Source: Clostridia bacterium
GTDB taxonomy: Bacteria; Bacillota; Clostridia; Christensenellales; CAG-138
NCBI GenBank assembly: GCA_030526425.1
Contig: JAUNCT010000001.1
Location: forward strand, 62,001 to 126,000
Direction: 5' to 3'
Length of the DNA stretch: 64,000 nt
Notes under the pieces: model-generated
Seen by the model: the letters and a program-made list of their open reading frames with translations, nothing else
What the model was told of the DNA's origin: nothing
Databases searched by the model: none
Program-made: the position numbers and the translations under genes
Shown here: positions 31,056 through 39,437 of the stretch, one piece after another
Numbering within the stretch: the stretch's first letter is position 1
Layout: each line of letters begins with the position of its first letter

Positions 31056-32615
31056 TCAGCGGAAGTCGACGTAGATCTCGTTCATGTCGGCAAGCGTCGG
31101 CACCGTCCAAACGAGTTCTCCGGTATAGCCGAAAACCGAGCGGCACTTGAGCGCCGCGTTTTTGAAGGCGGCGCAGGCGTTTTTCAGCTTGCCCGTCGAA
31201 GAAGTGCTGCGCAGGTCCTTCAGCTTTTCGAGCTTGTCCATGTACGAGGTGAAGTGGTTCATCTGCGTGTCGGTGAAACGGTCCTCGTCGCGTGTTGCCG
31301 CATCGGATGCCGCTCTCTTCTCGAGCATCAGCTCGGTGAGCGGACCGCAGGTGTTGATGTACTGGTTCGCGATGCGCGTCTGTTGCGTGATCTGCGCGCC
31401 GGCGTAGCTGAGCGCCGGGTATTCGGGGACGGTCACGCCGTAGATCTTTTTGATGAGTTGCACGCGCTTCGACTGCTTGACGAAGTTGAAGTTCCAGCGG
31501 TACATGGAGTGCATGTCGCCTTCCATCGAATGCATGCTGATGTTGGAGGACGGCATGGAAGAGCCGTACAGCGCGAGCGACGCCGTTTGTTCAAAACTGC
31601 AGTTGGTGAACAGCTGTCCGTCGAATGCGGCGAGGATATCCGCGATCTTCAGGATGTTCCCCTTCTTTTTCAGCTGGTCGAAGATCGCCACAAGCATTTT
31701 TTTCTGGCGGTTGACGCGGTTCGGGTCGCCCGTTTGACCGGGCTCGAGACCGGAGCCGGACTTTCTCACGCGGAGATAGTCGAGCACCGCCTGACCGTTC
31801 ATGTGCTTTTTGCCCTTGCTGTAGTGGCGACCATTGAGTGTGAAATCGATCTCGAGGCGGTAATCCACGCCGCCGATGGCGTCCACAAGCCCCTTGACCG
31901 CGGGCATCGTGACGGCGTAGTAATAGTCGACGGGGATGCCGCCGAGCCAAAAGCTCGCGGCCTCACAGCATTTTTTGAAGCCCGCGTCGTTTGCCGCATA
32001 GATACCGCCGCCGCAGTTGAGCGCTGCGTTCAGCTTGTAGATGCCGCTTACACCGGGGATGGTCGTGTAGGTATCCCGAGGGAGGGAGATGAGGCTTGCG
32101 GTGTTGTTGTCGAAATTGACCGCAAGTACGATCATGACGTCCGCGTGCGCTGCGGAAACGCCGTCCTTTCCCTTCCAGGTCTCGCGCTCGGCGGAATAGT
32201 CCACGCCGATGAGCAGGATGTTCAGAATGTTTTGCTCCAATACGGGCGGCGTTTGGACGTATGCCGCGAAGGGATCCGGGGTCGGCGTGGGTTCCGGCGT
32301 GACCGTTGCGGTCCCGGCCTTGCCGGGGGCGGGTTCCGGTGCGCGGGTCGGTGCCGCGGTGGGGACGGGCGTCGGATTGAACAGCGAAGAGGTCTGCGTT
32401 TTGAGCTTGGTGTAATAGGCGTAGCCTGCCGTGCCCGCACCCGCAAGCAGGATGAGCACGATGAGCAGCACGATCAAAAAGATGAGTCGCTTGTGCTTTT
32501 TGCGCTGCTTGAGCTCCTCTTCGAAATCTTCGGGGCGGAAAGCCTCGATATCGGTCGTCAGAGGCCGGACACCGTTTTCGGCATCGGACTCCGGGCGAAC
32601 GTGTTTGTCTACCAT
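31056..32615 (-). CDS. LytR-CpsA-Psr family cell-wall glycopolymer ligase
   Basis: The 519-residue protein has an acidic/basic cytosolic tail, one membrane helix (about 44-66), a Pro/Thr-rich linker (about 80-118) and an extracytoplasmic LCP domain. Conserved parts are LLIGVDY, SLPRDTYTTIPG with the Arg and Asp that contact the polyprenyl diphosphate, IGGVDYRLE, LDYLRVRK and GDPNRVNRQKKML. LCP enzymes transfer teichoic acids or capsular glycans from undecaprenyl carriers to peptidoglycan. A C-terminal region of about 170 residues is rich in Asn/Lys and not recognised. The start has AAAGAAG upstream and a TATAAT (32651-32656, minus strand) about 36 bp before it. Confidence 0.92.
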   Translation of the reverse strand: MVDKHVRPESDAENGVRPLTTDIEAFRPEDFEEELKQRKKHKRLIFLIVLLIVLILLAGAGTAGYAYYTKLKTQTSSLFNPTPVPTAAPTRAPEPAPGKAGTATVTPEPTPTPDPFAAYVQTPPVLEQNILNILLIGVDYSAERETWKGKDGVSAAHADVMIVLAVNFDNNTASLISLPRDTYTTIPGVSGIYKLNAALNCGGGIYAANDAGFKKCCEAASFWLGGIPVDYYYAVTMPAVKGLVDAIGGVDYRLEIDFTLNGRHYSKGKKHMNGQAVLDYLRVRKSGSGLEPGQTGDPNRVNRQKKMLVAIFDQLKKKGNILKIADILAAFDGQLFTNCSFEQTASLALYGSSMPSSNISMHSMEGDMHSMYRWNFNFVKQSKRVQLIKKIYGVTVPEYPALSYAGAQITQQTRIANQYINTCGPLTELMLEKRAASDAATRDEDRFTDTQMNHFTSYMDKLEKLKDLRSTSSTGKLKNACAAFKNAALKCRSVFGYTGELVWTVPTLADMNEIYVDFR

Positions 32616-32710
32616 AGGTCGTCTTCTTTCGGATGGATTTTGAATACTTCATTATACCACAGTTCCGCTTGCTGTTGTGCGGTGTTCTCGAATGCCCGGG
32701 AAAACAAAAA

Positions 32711-32731
32711 CGCCCTGCCGGGGGCAGGGCG
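32711..32731 (-). terminator. intrinsic terminator of mscL
   Basis: A 9-bp perfect stem CGCCCTGCC/GGCAGGGCG with a 3-nt loop is followed on the minus strand by TTTTTGTTTT. Confidence 0.9.
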
Positions 32732-32749
32732 ACGGGTGACGGGAACCGC

Positions 32750-33166
32750 TTATTTCAGTTCGCTGGTGCAGTGCGGGCAACGGGTCGCGTCGATCGCGAT
32801 CTCGCTCTTGCAGAAGGGACAGACCTTCGTGGTCGGCGCCTTGGGCGCTTCGGGTTCAGGCTTCTTTTCGGTGATCTTCTTTGCGGCGTTGATCGACTTG
32901 ATGACCGTGAACAGCACGAAGGCAACAATCAGGAAGTTGACGATCGCGGTGATGAAAGAACCGTACTTGATCTCGACCTCGCCGACCTTGAACATCAGGT
33001 CCGCAAAGTTGTTTTTGAACAGCAGACCGACCAGAGGCGAGATGACATCGCCGACGAGCGAGTCGACGATCGCCTTGAACGCGGCGCCGATGACGACGCC
33101 GATGGCCATATCGACGACGTTGCCCTTCATAGCGAAGGCTTTGAACTCATTCAGAAACTTTTTCAT
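32750..33166 (-). CDS. mscL: large-conductance mechanosensitive channel with C-terminal zinc ribbon
   Basis: The first ~95 residues are a standard MscL: N-terminal amphipathic [25 protein letters not shown]1 with the [19 protein letters not shown] block, a short loop and TM2, forming a pentameric osmotic release valve. Instead of the usual C-terminal helix bundle it ends in a Pro/Lys linker and a zinc ribbon, CPFCKSEI and CPHC (residues about 116-134). The extra domain would face the cytosol. RBS GAGGAG. The minus-strand promoter is TTGGAC (33228-33233)/TATAAT (33204-33209), 18 bp apart. Confidence 0.9.
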   Translation of the reverse strand: MKKFLNEFKAFAMKGNVVDMAIGVVIGAAFKAIVDSLVGDVISPLVGLLFKNNFADLMFKVGEVEIKYGSFITAIVNFLIVAFVLFTVIKSINAAKKITEKKPEPEAPKAPTTKVCPFCKSEIAIDATRCPHCTSELK

Positions 33167-33255
33167 ACCTTATGCTCCTCTTTTCTGTTTTTTTCGGTAA
33201 CCTATTATAGCCGACATCCGAGCGCTTGTCCAATGCGGATGATGAGGATTCCGCA

Positions 33256-34086
33256 TCATGTCGCCGCGGGTCTGACGGGGACCCAGACGAGCAAGTGGTA
33301 CAGCGGACCTTCGGCGGTGTTTTCGAGGAAAAGCACGCGCCCGCCCGAACAGCCGGCAAACCGCAGCCCGTGCGCGTCGCGGTATTCGTACAGGATGCGC
33401 AAATCCTCATATGTCACGGCAAGGATATCACGCGTGGTGATGCAGGTGCGGATGAAGCTTCCCCCGGGCTGTCGGTATGCGTATTCCGGTACGGGGAGGC
33501 GGAAAGCGCCGGTGTATTTTTCGAGGGCGCCGATTCCCGCGGTGACGGAAAAAGCCCTTCCGGGGGCTCCGCGGTCGAGTTCCTCCAATGGGATCGTTGC
33601 GGATACATAGGTGAACGGCAGCTTGTCCGCCCACGGACCGAGGACGCGGCCGCGGTCGTGCGGAAGCCCGGGACCGATCGCACAGACGGCAACGGTACCG
33701 GGACCGGTGAAAGCCTCGACCTTCCCGGGGAGCGTCAGGGCGCATTCGGCGTAGACCCTCGTTTCGCGGATGCGTTCGAGTGCCAGCGTGAGTTTTTCCA
33801 TCTGTTCGGAAAGCGATGCTTCCCGCGCGGCGAGAAACGCCGTGAAATCCGAAACGTTCCGGTGCTCGGAAAAATCGGCGGCTTCCTTCAACGAGATATC
33901 CATACTGCGCATCTCCCGCGTGATGAGGATGCGGAGCATGTCGTGCGTATCGTACCGGTAATAGCCGTTCTCCCCGGCGGAGGGGTGCAACAGACCGGTT
34001 TCGCGGTAGTGACGGATGGTGTCGTTCGTGATGCCGAGACGGCGCGACAGCCGCGCGATGGTATCGCCTTGTTCGGAGTTTCGCAT
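33256..34086 (-). CDS. MerR-family regulator with a long effector domain
   Basis: The start is ATG 34086 behind AAGGGAAGGG, giving 276 residues; longer in-frame starts are antisense to the next gene. The N-terminus is a MerR HTH (IARLSRRLGITNDTIRHYRETGLL), then a coiled-coil dimer helix with EQMEKLTLALERI, then about 160 residues of GyrI-like beta sheet. It is divergent from the exported flavin reductase whose promoter carries a MerR-type dyad in a 19-bp spacer, so it is probably that gene's ligand-responsive activator. The ligand is unknown, perhaps the reductase substrate. Confidence 0.85.
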   Translation of the reverse strand: MRNSEQGDTIARLSRRLGITNDTIRHYRETGLLHPSAGENGYYRYDTHDMLRILITREMRSMDISLKEAADFSEHRNVSDFTAFLAAREASLSEQMEKLTLALERIRETRVYAECALTLPGKVEAFTGPGTVAVCAIGPGLPHDRGRVLGPWADKLPFTYVSATIPLEELDRGAPGRAFSVTAGIGALEKYTGAFRLPVPEYAYRQPGGSFIRTCITTRDILAVTYEDLRILYEYRDAHGLRFAGCSGGRVLFLENTAEGPLYHLLVWVPVRPAAT

Positions 34087-34127
34087 CGTGCCCTTCCCTT
34101 CTTTTCGGATTTCCGCAAAAAGTATGG

Positions 34128-34158
34128 TTGACTTTGGGGTTGCCCCATGGTTTACGAT
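34128..34158 (+). promoter_or_regulatory. MerR-type promoter of the exported flavin reductase
   Basis: TTGACT (34128-34133) and TACGAT (34153-34158) are 19 bp apart, and the spacer contains the dyad TGGGG-TTG-CCCCA (34135-34147). This is the standard MerR activator layout, 42 bp from the start of the divergent merR-like gene. An in-frame ATG at 34147 lies within this promoter and is not the translation start. Confidence 0.75.
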
Positions 34159-34236
34159 AACAATATATCGGAAGGCGCTACGGAAATCAACGGTTTCCGC
34201 GCCGAAGAACAAATCATCAGGAGGAGAAGAACCCCA

Positions 34237-35949
34237 ATGTCCGGCTTGCTCAAAAAGTTTCTTTGTACGGTCATGGCACTGTCCATGGCAATGCCCGCGG
34301 GCGCAGCGTTTGCGGATGCCGCAACCTACACCCCCGGAACCTACACTTCCGTCGCGGAAGGCCGTAACGGCCCCGTGATCGTCTCCATGACGTTCTCGGA
34401 AAACGCGATCACCGATGTGACCGTCGATTTCGAGCGTGAGACCTACCATGTCGGCAACATCCCGATGGAGCTTTATCCCGCGCAGATCGTGGAACACCAG
34501 ACGGTGAACGTCGATATCGTTTCCGGTGCGACCATCTCTTCGGTGGCGATGCTCGACGCCGTCCGTTCCTGCGTGGAAAAGGCAGGCGGCGATCTTTCCA
34601 AACTGCAGGCGGCGATCCCGACCACGCAGGTCGCTGAGGATTGCGCGACCGATGTCGTTGTCGTCGGTTCGGGTGCCGCGGGCATGACCGCTGCGATCCG
34701 CGCCGCGGAAGCGGGCAGCAAGGTCATCCTGCTCGAGAAGCTCGATATTCTCGGCGGTACCTCCACTTTTTCCATCGAAGCCTTCGGCGCGACCGAAGAC
34801 CGTGTGCATGCGGCGCTCGGCAACCCGCTCACCAGTGAGGCGCAGTATGAGAGCTATTGCAAGGCGAACCCGGCGGGTGATCCCGCTGCGTTCCGTATCC
34901 TCGCCGATGAGAACGGCAAGGCGGTCAACTGGCTGTACTCCATCGGCGCTCCGCTGACCGTGACCGGTGCGGGCGCGTTCGTCACCAGCAACCGCGAAGC
35001 GGGCAAGATGGGCGTCACTATCATCGGCGCGCTCAAGCAGGAAGTCAAAAAGCTCGGCGTGGATGTCCGCACCGGCAACGCGGCGACCGAGCTCGTGATG
35101 AACGACGGCGCGGTTTCCGGTGTCAAGGTCAAGAACGATGCGGGTGAATACACCATCACCGCGAAGTCCTTCGTTCTGGCAACGGGCGGCTTCGGCGCAG
35201 ACAACGACATGGTCGCGGAATATGTTCCCGCGCTCAAGGGTTACACCAATTCCTGCTCGATCGGCGCAAAGGGCGACGGTCACAAGATGGCGGTCGCCGT
35301 CGGTGCGCAGCTCGGCAATATGGATGCGTATGAGACCGTCCGCGTCAACTTCACCTACGGTGTGAAGGGTCCCCGCGTCTATTACATGGGCGTACTGGCC
35401 AACATGGGCGCGATCGTCGTCAACAAGGACGGCAAGCGTTTCGTCAACGATCAGGGCGGCTACGGCGTCGGCATGAAGGTCGTGGAACAGGGCGGCGATG
35501 CATGGGCGATCTTCGACCGGTCCATGATGGAGAGCATCGAGGAGGTCCGCGAGTACGCGAGCCTCGGTCTGTTCGAAAAAGCGGATACGATCGAAGAGCT
35601 GGCGGCGAAGATCGGCGTCGACGCCGCGGGTCTCGCGGAGACCGTCGAAACCTACAAGGGCTACGTCGCAAACGGCAAGGACGAAGAGTTCGGCCGCGGC
35701 ATGCTGAACCTGACCTTCGATGAAGCTCCCTACTATGCCTGCAAGTGGCGTGCGCATGTGCAGGGCACCTTCGGCGGCATCGTCACCAACGTCGACACCG
35801 AAGTCACCGATGCCAACGGCAATGCGATCCCCGGTCTGTATGCCGCGGGTGAGTGCGCTTTCGTCGGCACCAAGGGTGCGAACCCGATGACCGTGGATGT
35901 CGTGTTCGGCGGCATCGCGGGCACCAACGCCGCAAACAACGCCAAATAA
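34237..35949 (+). CDS. exported FMN-binding flavoprotein reductase, fumarate reductase-like
   Basis: The start is ATG 34237 with AGGAGGAG 10 nt upstream, giving 570 residues. It has a signal peptide ending AFA near residue 26, then an FMN_bind domain (about 30-112) with the covalent flavinylation motif DIVSGATISS, then an FAD-binding fumarate reductase/succinate dehydrogenase-type domain starting with VVVVGSGAAGMTAA and ending with GLYAAGECAF. Such proteins reduce fumarate, urocanate, acrylate-like or cinnamate-like acceptors outside the membrane. The Thr of SGAT should be flavinylated by ApbE, which is not in this window. Expression is probably driven by the divergent MerR. Confidence 0.9.
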   Translation: MSGLLKKFLCTVMALSMAMPAGAAFADAATYTPGTYTSVAEGRNGPVIVSMTFSENAITDVTVDFERETYHVGNIPMELYPAQIVEHQTVNVDIVSGATISSVAMLDAVRSCVEKAGGDLSKLQAAIPTTQVAEDCATDVVVVGSGAAGMTAAIRAAEAGSKVILLEKLDILGGTSTFSIEAFGATEDRVHAALGNPLTSEAQYESYCKANPAGDPAAFRILADENGKAVNWLYSIGAPLTVTGAGAFVTSNREAGKMGVTIIGALKQEVKKLGVDVRTGNAATELVMNDGAVSGVKVKNDAGEYTITAKSFVLATGGFGADNDMVAEYVPALKGYTNSCSIGAKGDGHKMAVAVGAQLGNMDAYETVRVNFTYGVKGPRVYYMGVLANMGAIVVNKDGKRFVNDQGGYGVGMKVVEQGGDAWAIFDRSMMESIEEVREYASLGLFEKADTIEELAAKIGVDAAGLAETVETYKGYVANGKDEEFGRGMLNLTFDEAPYYACKWRAHVQGTFGGIVTNVDTEVTDANGNAIPGLYAAGECAFVGTKGANPMTVDVVFGGIAGTNAANNAK

Positions 35950-35974
35950 GAACCGCCGGTTCCCGGCGAAAAAG

Positions 35975-36010
35975 GCCCCGTACCGCGTTCTGCGCGGCAC
36001 GGGGCTTTTC
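35975..36010 (+). terminator. intrinsic terminator of the flavin reductase gene
   Basis: GCCCCGT (35975-35981) pairs with ACGGGGC (35999-36005), with an inner CCGCG/CGCGG stem, followed by TTTTCC. Confidence 0.8.
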
Positions 36011-36121
36011 CTTTTGTCTTATGGGTAACATTCATAAAGTGAACGTTTGCAAAGGGGAAAAAGTATGATATCATCAAAACATCATCAAACCCGAAACGGA
36101 CACACAAAGGAGGAACGGCCC

Positions 36122-36892
36122 ATGGGTCTTTTTGACAGGAAATACTGCAGTATCTGCGGTGAGAAGATCGGCATGATCGGCGGGATGCTCGGTATTCGCA
36201 AGCTTGAAGACGGAAACCTCTGCAAGGAGTGCCAGCGTAAGCTTTCTCCGTTTTTCAGCGATAAAAAGAACTCGACCGTCGAGGAGATCAAAGAACAGCT
36301 CGCCTACCGCGAAGAAAACAAAAAGGACGTCGCGGCGTTTCACACCACGCGTACTTTCGGTACCGGGTACCGCAAGATCTACATCGACGAGAATGCGAAG
36401 AAGCTGATGATCTCCGATTCTTCGGATCTTGCCAAGGCAAATCCGGACGTGATCGGCTTCGACCAGGTGACGGGCTGCATGCTGACCGTTGATGAGAGCC
36501 ATACCGAGGAGAAGACCAAGGACAAGGACGGCAAGCCTGTGAGCTACGACCCGCCGCACTATGTCTACAGCTACGATTTCGATGTGCTGTTCACGTTCAA
36601 TCACAAATATTTCAGCCAGGTGAAAGTGCAGCTGAACGGCAAGGACGTTTCGTTCAAGACGATCGGTTCCGCACCGAACCCGATCGTGATCAAGATGAAC
36701 CGCGCTTACCAGGAGAACCTTGCGCTCGGCGAGGAGCTGAAGGTGCTGTTCGACAAGGAATACGAAAGCGCCTGCGAAGAGCGTGCGGCGGCTGCCGCAC
36801 CGAAGACCGCGGTCGTTTGCCCCGCCTGCGGCGCGACGACCATGCCCGACGCGACGGGCTGCTGCGAATATTGCGGTACGCCGGTCGGTTGA
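36122..36892 (+). CDS. DUF4428-domain protein with terminal zinc ribbon
   Basis: The start is ATG 36122 with AAAGGAGG upstream, giving 256 residues. The N-terminal ~50 residues are a DUF4428 zinc-binding module (YCSICGEKIG...CKECQRKLSPFF). The middle is an unrecognised beta-rich domain of about 160 residues that recurs in clostridial proteins, and the end is a separate zinc ribbon (CPACGA...CCEYCG). No catalytic motif is seen, and the cellular role is unknown. A promoter TTGCAA (36047-36052)/TATCAT (36069-36074), 16 bp apart, lies upstream. Confidence 0.78.
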   Translation: MGLFDRKYCSICGEKIGMIGGMLGIRKLEDGNLCKECQRKLSPFFSDKKNSTVEEIKEQLAYREENKKDVAAFHTTRTFGTGYRKIYIDENAKKLMISDSSDLAKANPDVIGFDQVTGCMLTVDESHTEEKTKDKDGKPVSYDPPHYVYSYDFDVLFTFNHKYFSQVKVQLNGKDVSFKTIGSAPNPIVIKMNRAYQENLALGEELKVLFDKEYESACEERAAAAAPKTAVVCPACGATTMPDATGCCEYCGTPVG

Positions 36893-36914
36893 ATTGCGGT
36901 TTCGCAGAAACGGA

Positions 36915-36952
36915 AAAAGAGCACCGCTTTCCTCGGAAAGCGGTGCTCTTTT
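36915..36952. terminator. bidirectional terminator between convergent genes
   Basis: An 18-bp perfect stem (36915-36932 with 36935-36952) with a 2-nt loop; both arms end in A/T runs, so it stops the DUF4428 gene and the maltose operon. Confidence 0.93.
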
Positions 36953-36964
36953 GTTACTTTTGGT

Positions 36965-38527
36965 TTACTTCGACGCTTTGCGCTTTGCGGGAGCCTTCTT
37001 GGGCTTTTCGGCAACGGGCAGGTCGAATTCTTTTTCCGCGCCTTCGGGCAGGCGGCTCGTGCGCCACACCATGAGGCGCAGTTCCTTGGCGAGCTTTGCG
37101 GTGAGCGCTTTTGCGTCCATACGCCACTGCCAGTTCGCGCTCGAAGTGCCGGGCGTGTTGATGCGCGACTCGGCGCCGAGGTTCAGCGCGTCCTGCATCT
37201 GCATGACGAACAGGTCCGCAACAGAGGTCATGCCGCCGCGGATCATGCCGCGGATGTAGCCTTCCTTCTTGCTGAGACCGAGGTACTTCTCCGCCATTTC
37301 GATATCCGCGGGATCGGCCTCCTCGAACCAGCCGCCGACGGGCACGTTGTCGTGCGTGCCGGTGTAGCAAACGCAGTTGCGGTCGTAGTTATGCGGCAGG
37401 TAATCGCCGGGTTCGCGGGAATCGAATGCGAATTCGAGGACCTTCATGCCGGGCATTTTGGAATCGGCGAGGAGTTGCTTGACGGAGGGCGTCTGGTAGC
37501 CGAGATCCTCCGCGATGAAGGAAAGGTTCGGGAACCAACCGGTCAGCGCGCGGCTGACGAAATCGATGCCGGGACCCTGTACCCAGTGTCCGTTCTTCGC
37601 GGTAGTTTCCCCTGCGGGGACCGCCCAGTAGCTGTCGAGACCGCGGAAGTGGTCGATGCGGATGACATCGAACAGCTTTGCGGCGCCGTCCACACGGCGG
37701 ATCCACCAGCCGTAACCGTCTTCGCGCATTCTGTCCCAGTTGTACAGGGGGTTGCCCCACAGCTGTCCGTCCGCGGTGAACGCATCCGGCGGAACGCCGG
37801 AGACATCGGTCGCGCGGCCGTTTTCATCGAGCTGGAAGAATTCGGGTTCGGACCAGACGTCCGCGGAATCCATCGCGACATAGATGGGCAGGTCGCCGAT
37901 GATGCCGACGCCGTGCTTCGTCGCGTATGTACGCAGATTGTCCCACTGCGCGAAGAACAGGTACTGGACCGCTTCGAAGAAGGCAATGTCCTCTTTGAGG
38001 AGTTCGTTGTAGCGGGCGATGGCATCGGCGCGGTGGAGGCGGATGCCCTCATCCGGCCATTCCGTCCACGACTTCATGCCGAAGTGGCGTTTGACTGCCA
38101 TGTACAGCGCGTAGTTTGGAAGCCAACGGCTGTTTTCCGCGCGGAACGCCGCGACCTTTTCGGGGGCGCGCTCCATGAGGCGGTTGCATGCGATGCGCAA
38201 CACGTCGAAGCGGCTTTCGTAGATCTTGCCGTAATCGATATAGGAGGGATTCGTACCCCAGTTGCGGTCGCATTCTTCTTCGGTCAGAAGACCGTCGGCG
38301 ATGAGCATCTCGAGGTCGATGAAGTAGGGGTTGCCCGCAAAGGTGGAAAAACTCGCGTACGGCGAATCACCGTAGCTCGTCGGTCCGAGCGGGAGCATCT
38401 GCCACCAGCGCATGCCGGAGGCTTCGAGGAAATCGACAAAGTCGTAAGCGGACTTGCCGAAGGTGCCGATGCCGTACTTCGACGGCAGCGACGAAACGGG
38501 CAGGAGGATACCTGCGCTTCTCTGCAT
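36965..38527 (-). CDS. malQ: 4-alpha-glucanotransferase (GH77 amylomaltase)
   Basis: The 520-residue enzyme moves alpha-1,4-glucan segments between chains, turning malto-oligosaccharides into glucose and longer glucans. GH77 motifs are GDLPIYVAMDSADVW, the nucleophile Asp in VIRIDHFRG, the acid/base Glu in FIAEDLG and the transition-state Asp in GTHDN. The C-terminus has a Lys/Ala/Pro-rich tail of about 20 residues beyond the usual end. It is the last gene of the LacI-regulated operon, 7 nt after the second permease gene. Confidence 0.95.
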   Translation of the reverse strand: MQRSAGILLPVSSLPSKYGIGTFGKSAYDFVDFLEASGMRWWQMLPLGPTSYGDSPYASFSTFAGNPYFIDLEMLIADGLLTEEECDRNWGTNPSYIDYGKIYESRFDVLRIACNRLMERAPEKVAAFRAENSRWLPNYALYMAVKRHFGMKSWTEWPDEGIRLHRADAIARYNELLKEDIAFFEAVQYLFFAQWDNLRTYATKHGVGIIGDLPIYVAMDSADVWSEPEFFQLDENGRATDVSGVPPDAFTADGQLWGNPLYNWDRMREDGYGWWIRRVDGAAKLFDVIRIDHFRGLDSYWAVPAGETTAKNGHWVQGPGIDFVSRALTGWFPNLSFIAEDLGYQTPSVKQLLADSKMPGMKVLEFAFDSREPGDYLPHNYDRNCVCYTGTHDNVPVGGWFEEADPADIEMAEKYLGLSKKEGYIRGMIRGGMTSVADLFVMQMQDALNLGAESRINTPGTSSANWQWRMDAKALTAKLAKELRLMVWRTSRLPEGAEKEFDLPVAEKPKKAPAKRKASK

Positions 38528-38534
38528 AATGTGA

Positions 38535-39437
38535 TTATCCTTTCACGGCGCCTGCTGCGACGCCCTTGATGATGTGCTTTTGGCACGTGAGGTAGAACAC
38601 GATCACGGGGATGATGCTCATGAGGATGAGTGCCATCATCGCGCCGAGGTCCACCGTACCGTAGGAACCCTTGAGGTACTGGATATGGATCGGGATCGTA
38701 CGGTATTTGGTGATATCCAGCGAGAGGTACGGGAGCAGATAGTCGTTCCAGACCCACATGATCTCGAGGATACCGACGGAGATCATCGTGGGCTTGAGCA
38801 TCGGAAGCACCACCGAGAAGAAGGTGCGCACCGGACCGCAACCGTCGATGGCCGCAGCCTCTTCGATCTCCAGAGGGATGGATTTGACGAAACCGACGAA
38901 CATGAACACCGCAAGACCCGCGCCGAAGCCCACGTAGATCACGGGGATCGTCCAAGGCGTGTTGAGGCGCAGCGTGTCCGCCGTTTTCGACAGCGTGAAC
39001 ATGACCATCTGGAACGGGACGACCATGCTGAAAACGCAGCCGTAGTATACCACACGGCACAGCAGGGAGTCCACACGGGAGATGTACCACGCCGCCATCG
39101 AGGTGAACAGCAGGATCGCCGCGGTGGAAAGCACCGTGATCGTCACGCTGTACAGAACGGACTTCCAGAAGGGGTAGTTGCCGAAGGTCATGCCGGTCTC
39201 GAAGTTCCCCATGCCCGCGTACATTTCACCCGTCGGCAGGGCGAAGGTGTCCGTCTTGACGAAGGTGTTGAGCTTGAAGGAGTTGATGAGAACGATCACG
39301 ACGGGCATCACGTAAAGGATGCAGACGATCGTCAGCAGGATCGTGAGCAGCGCCTTGGTGCGTTTTTCAGGATTTTTTAAGTTAACGAAAAAACTAAGAA
39401 CAGAGTCCCATACGATATTTTTGATAAAGTATTTCAT
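38535..39437 (-). CDS. carbohydrate ABC permease, MalG type
   Basis: The 300-residue membrane protein has six helices, an N-terminal MKYFIKNIVWDSVLSFF extension, and the cytoplasmic coupling motif EEAAAIDGCGPVRTFFSVVLPMLKP (the EAA loop) that docks to the ATPase. It overlaps the other permease by one base. No ATPase gene is present, so a shared MsmK-type ATPase elsewhere is assumed, as is usual for clostridial sugar importers. Confidence 0.92.
   Translation of the reverse strand: MKYFIKNIVWDSVLSFFVNLKNPEKRTKALLTILLTIVCILYVMPVVIVLINSFKLNTFVKTDTFALPTGEMYAGMGNFETGMTFGNYPFWKSVLYSVTITVLSTAAILLFTSMAAWYISRVDSLLCRVVYYGCVFSMVVPFQMVMFTLSKTADTLRLNTPWTIPVIYVGFGAGLAVFMFVGFVKSIPLEIEEAAAIDGCGPVRTFFSVVLPMLKPTMISVGILEIMWVWNDYLLPYLSLDITKYRTIPIHIQYLKGSYGTVDLGAMMALILMSIIPVIVFYLTCQKHIIKGVAAGAVKG

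Noticed and set aside
34147..34236. Possible N-terminal extension of the exported flavin reductase
   Set aside because: The ATG lies in the MerR-type promoter spacer, and using it would bury the signal peptide.
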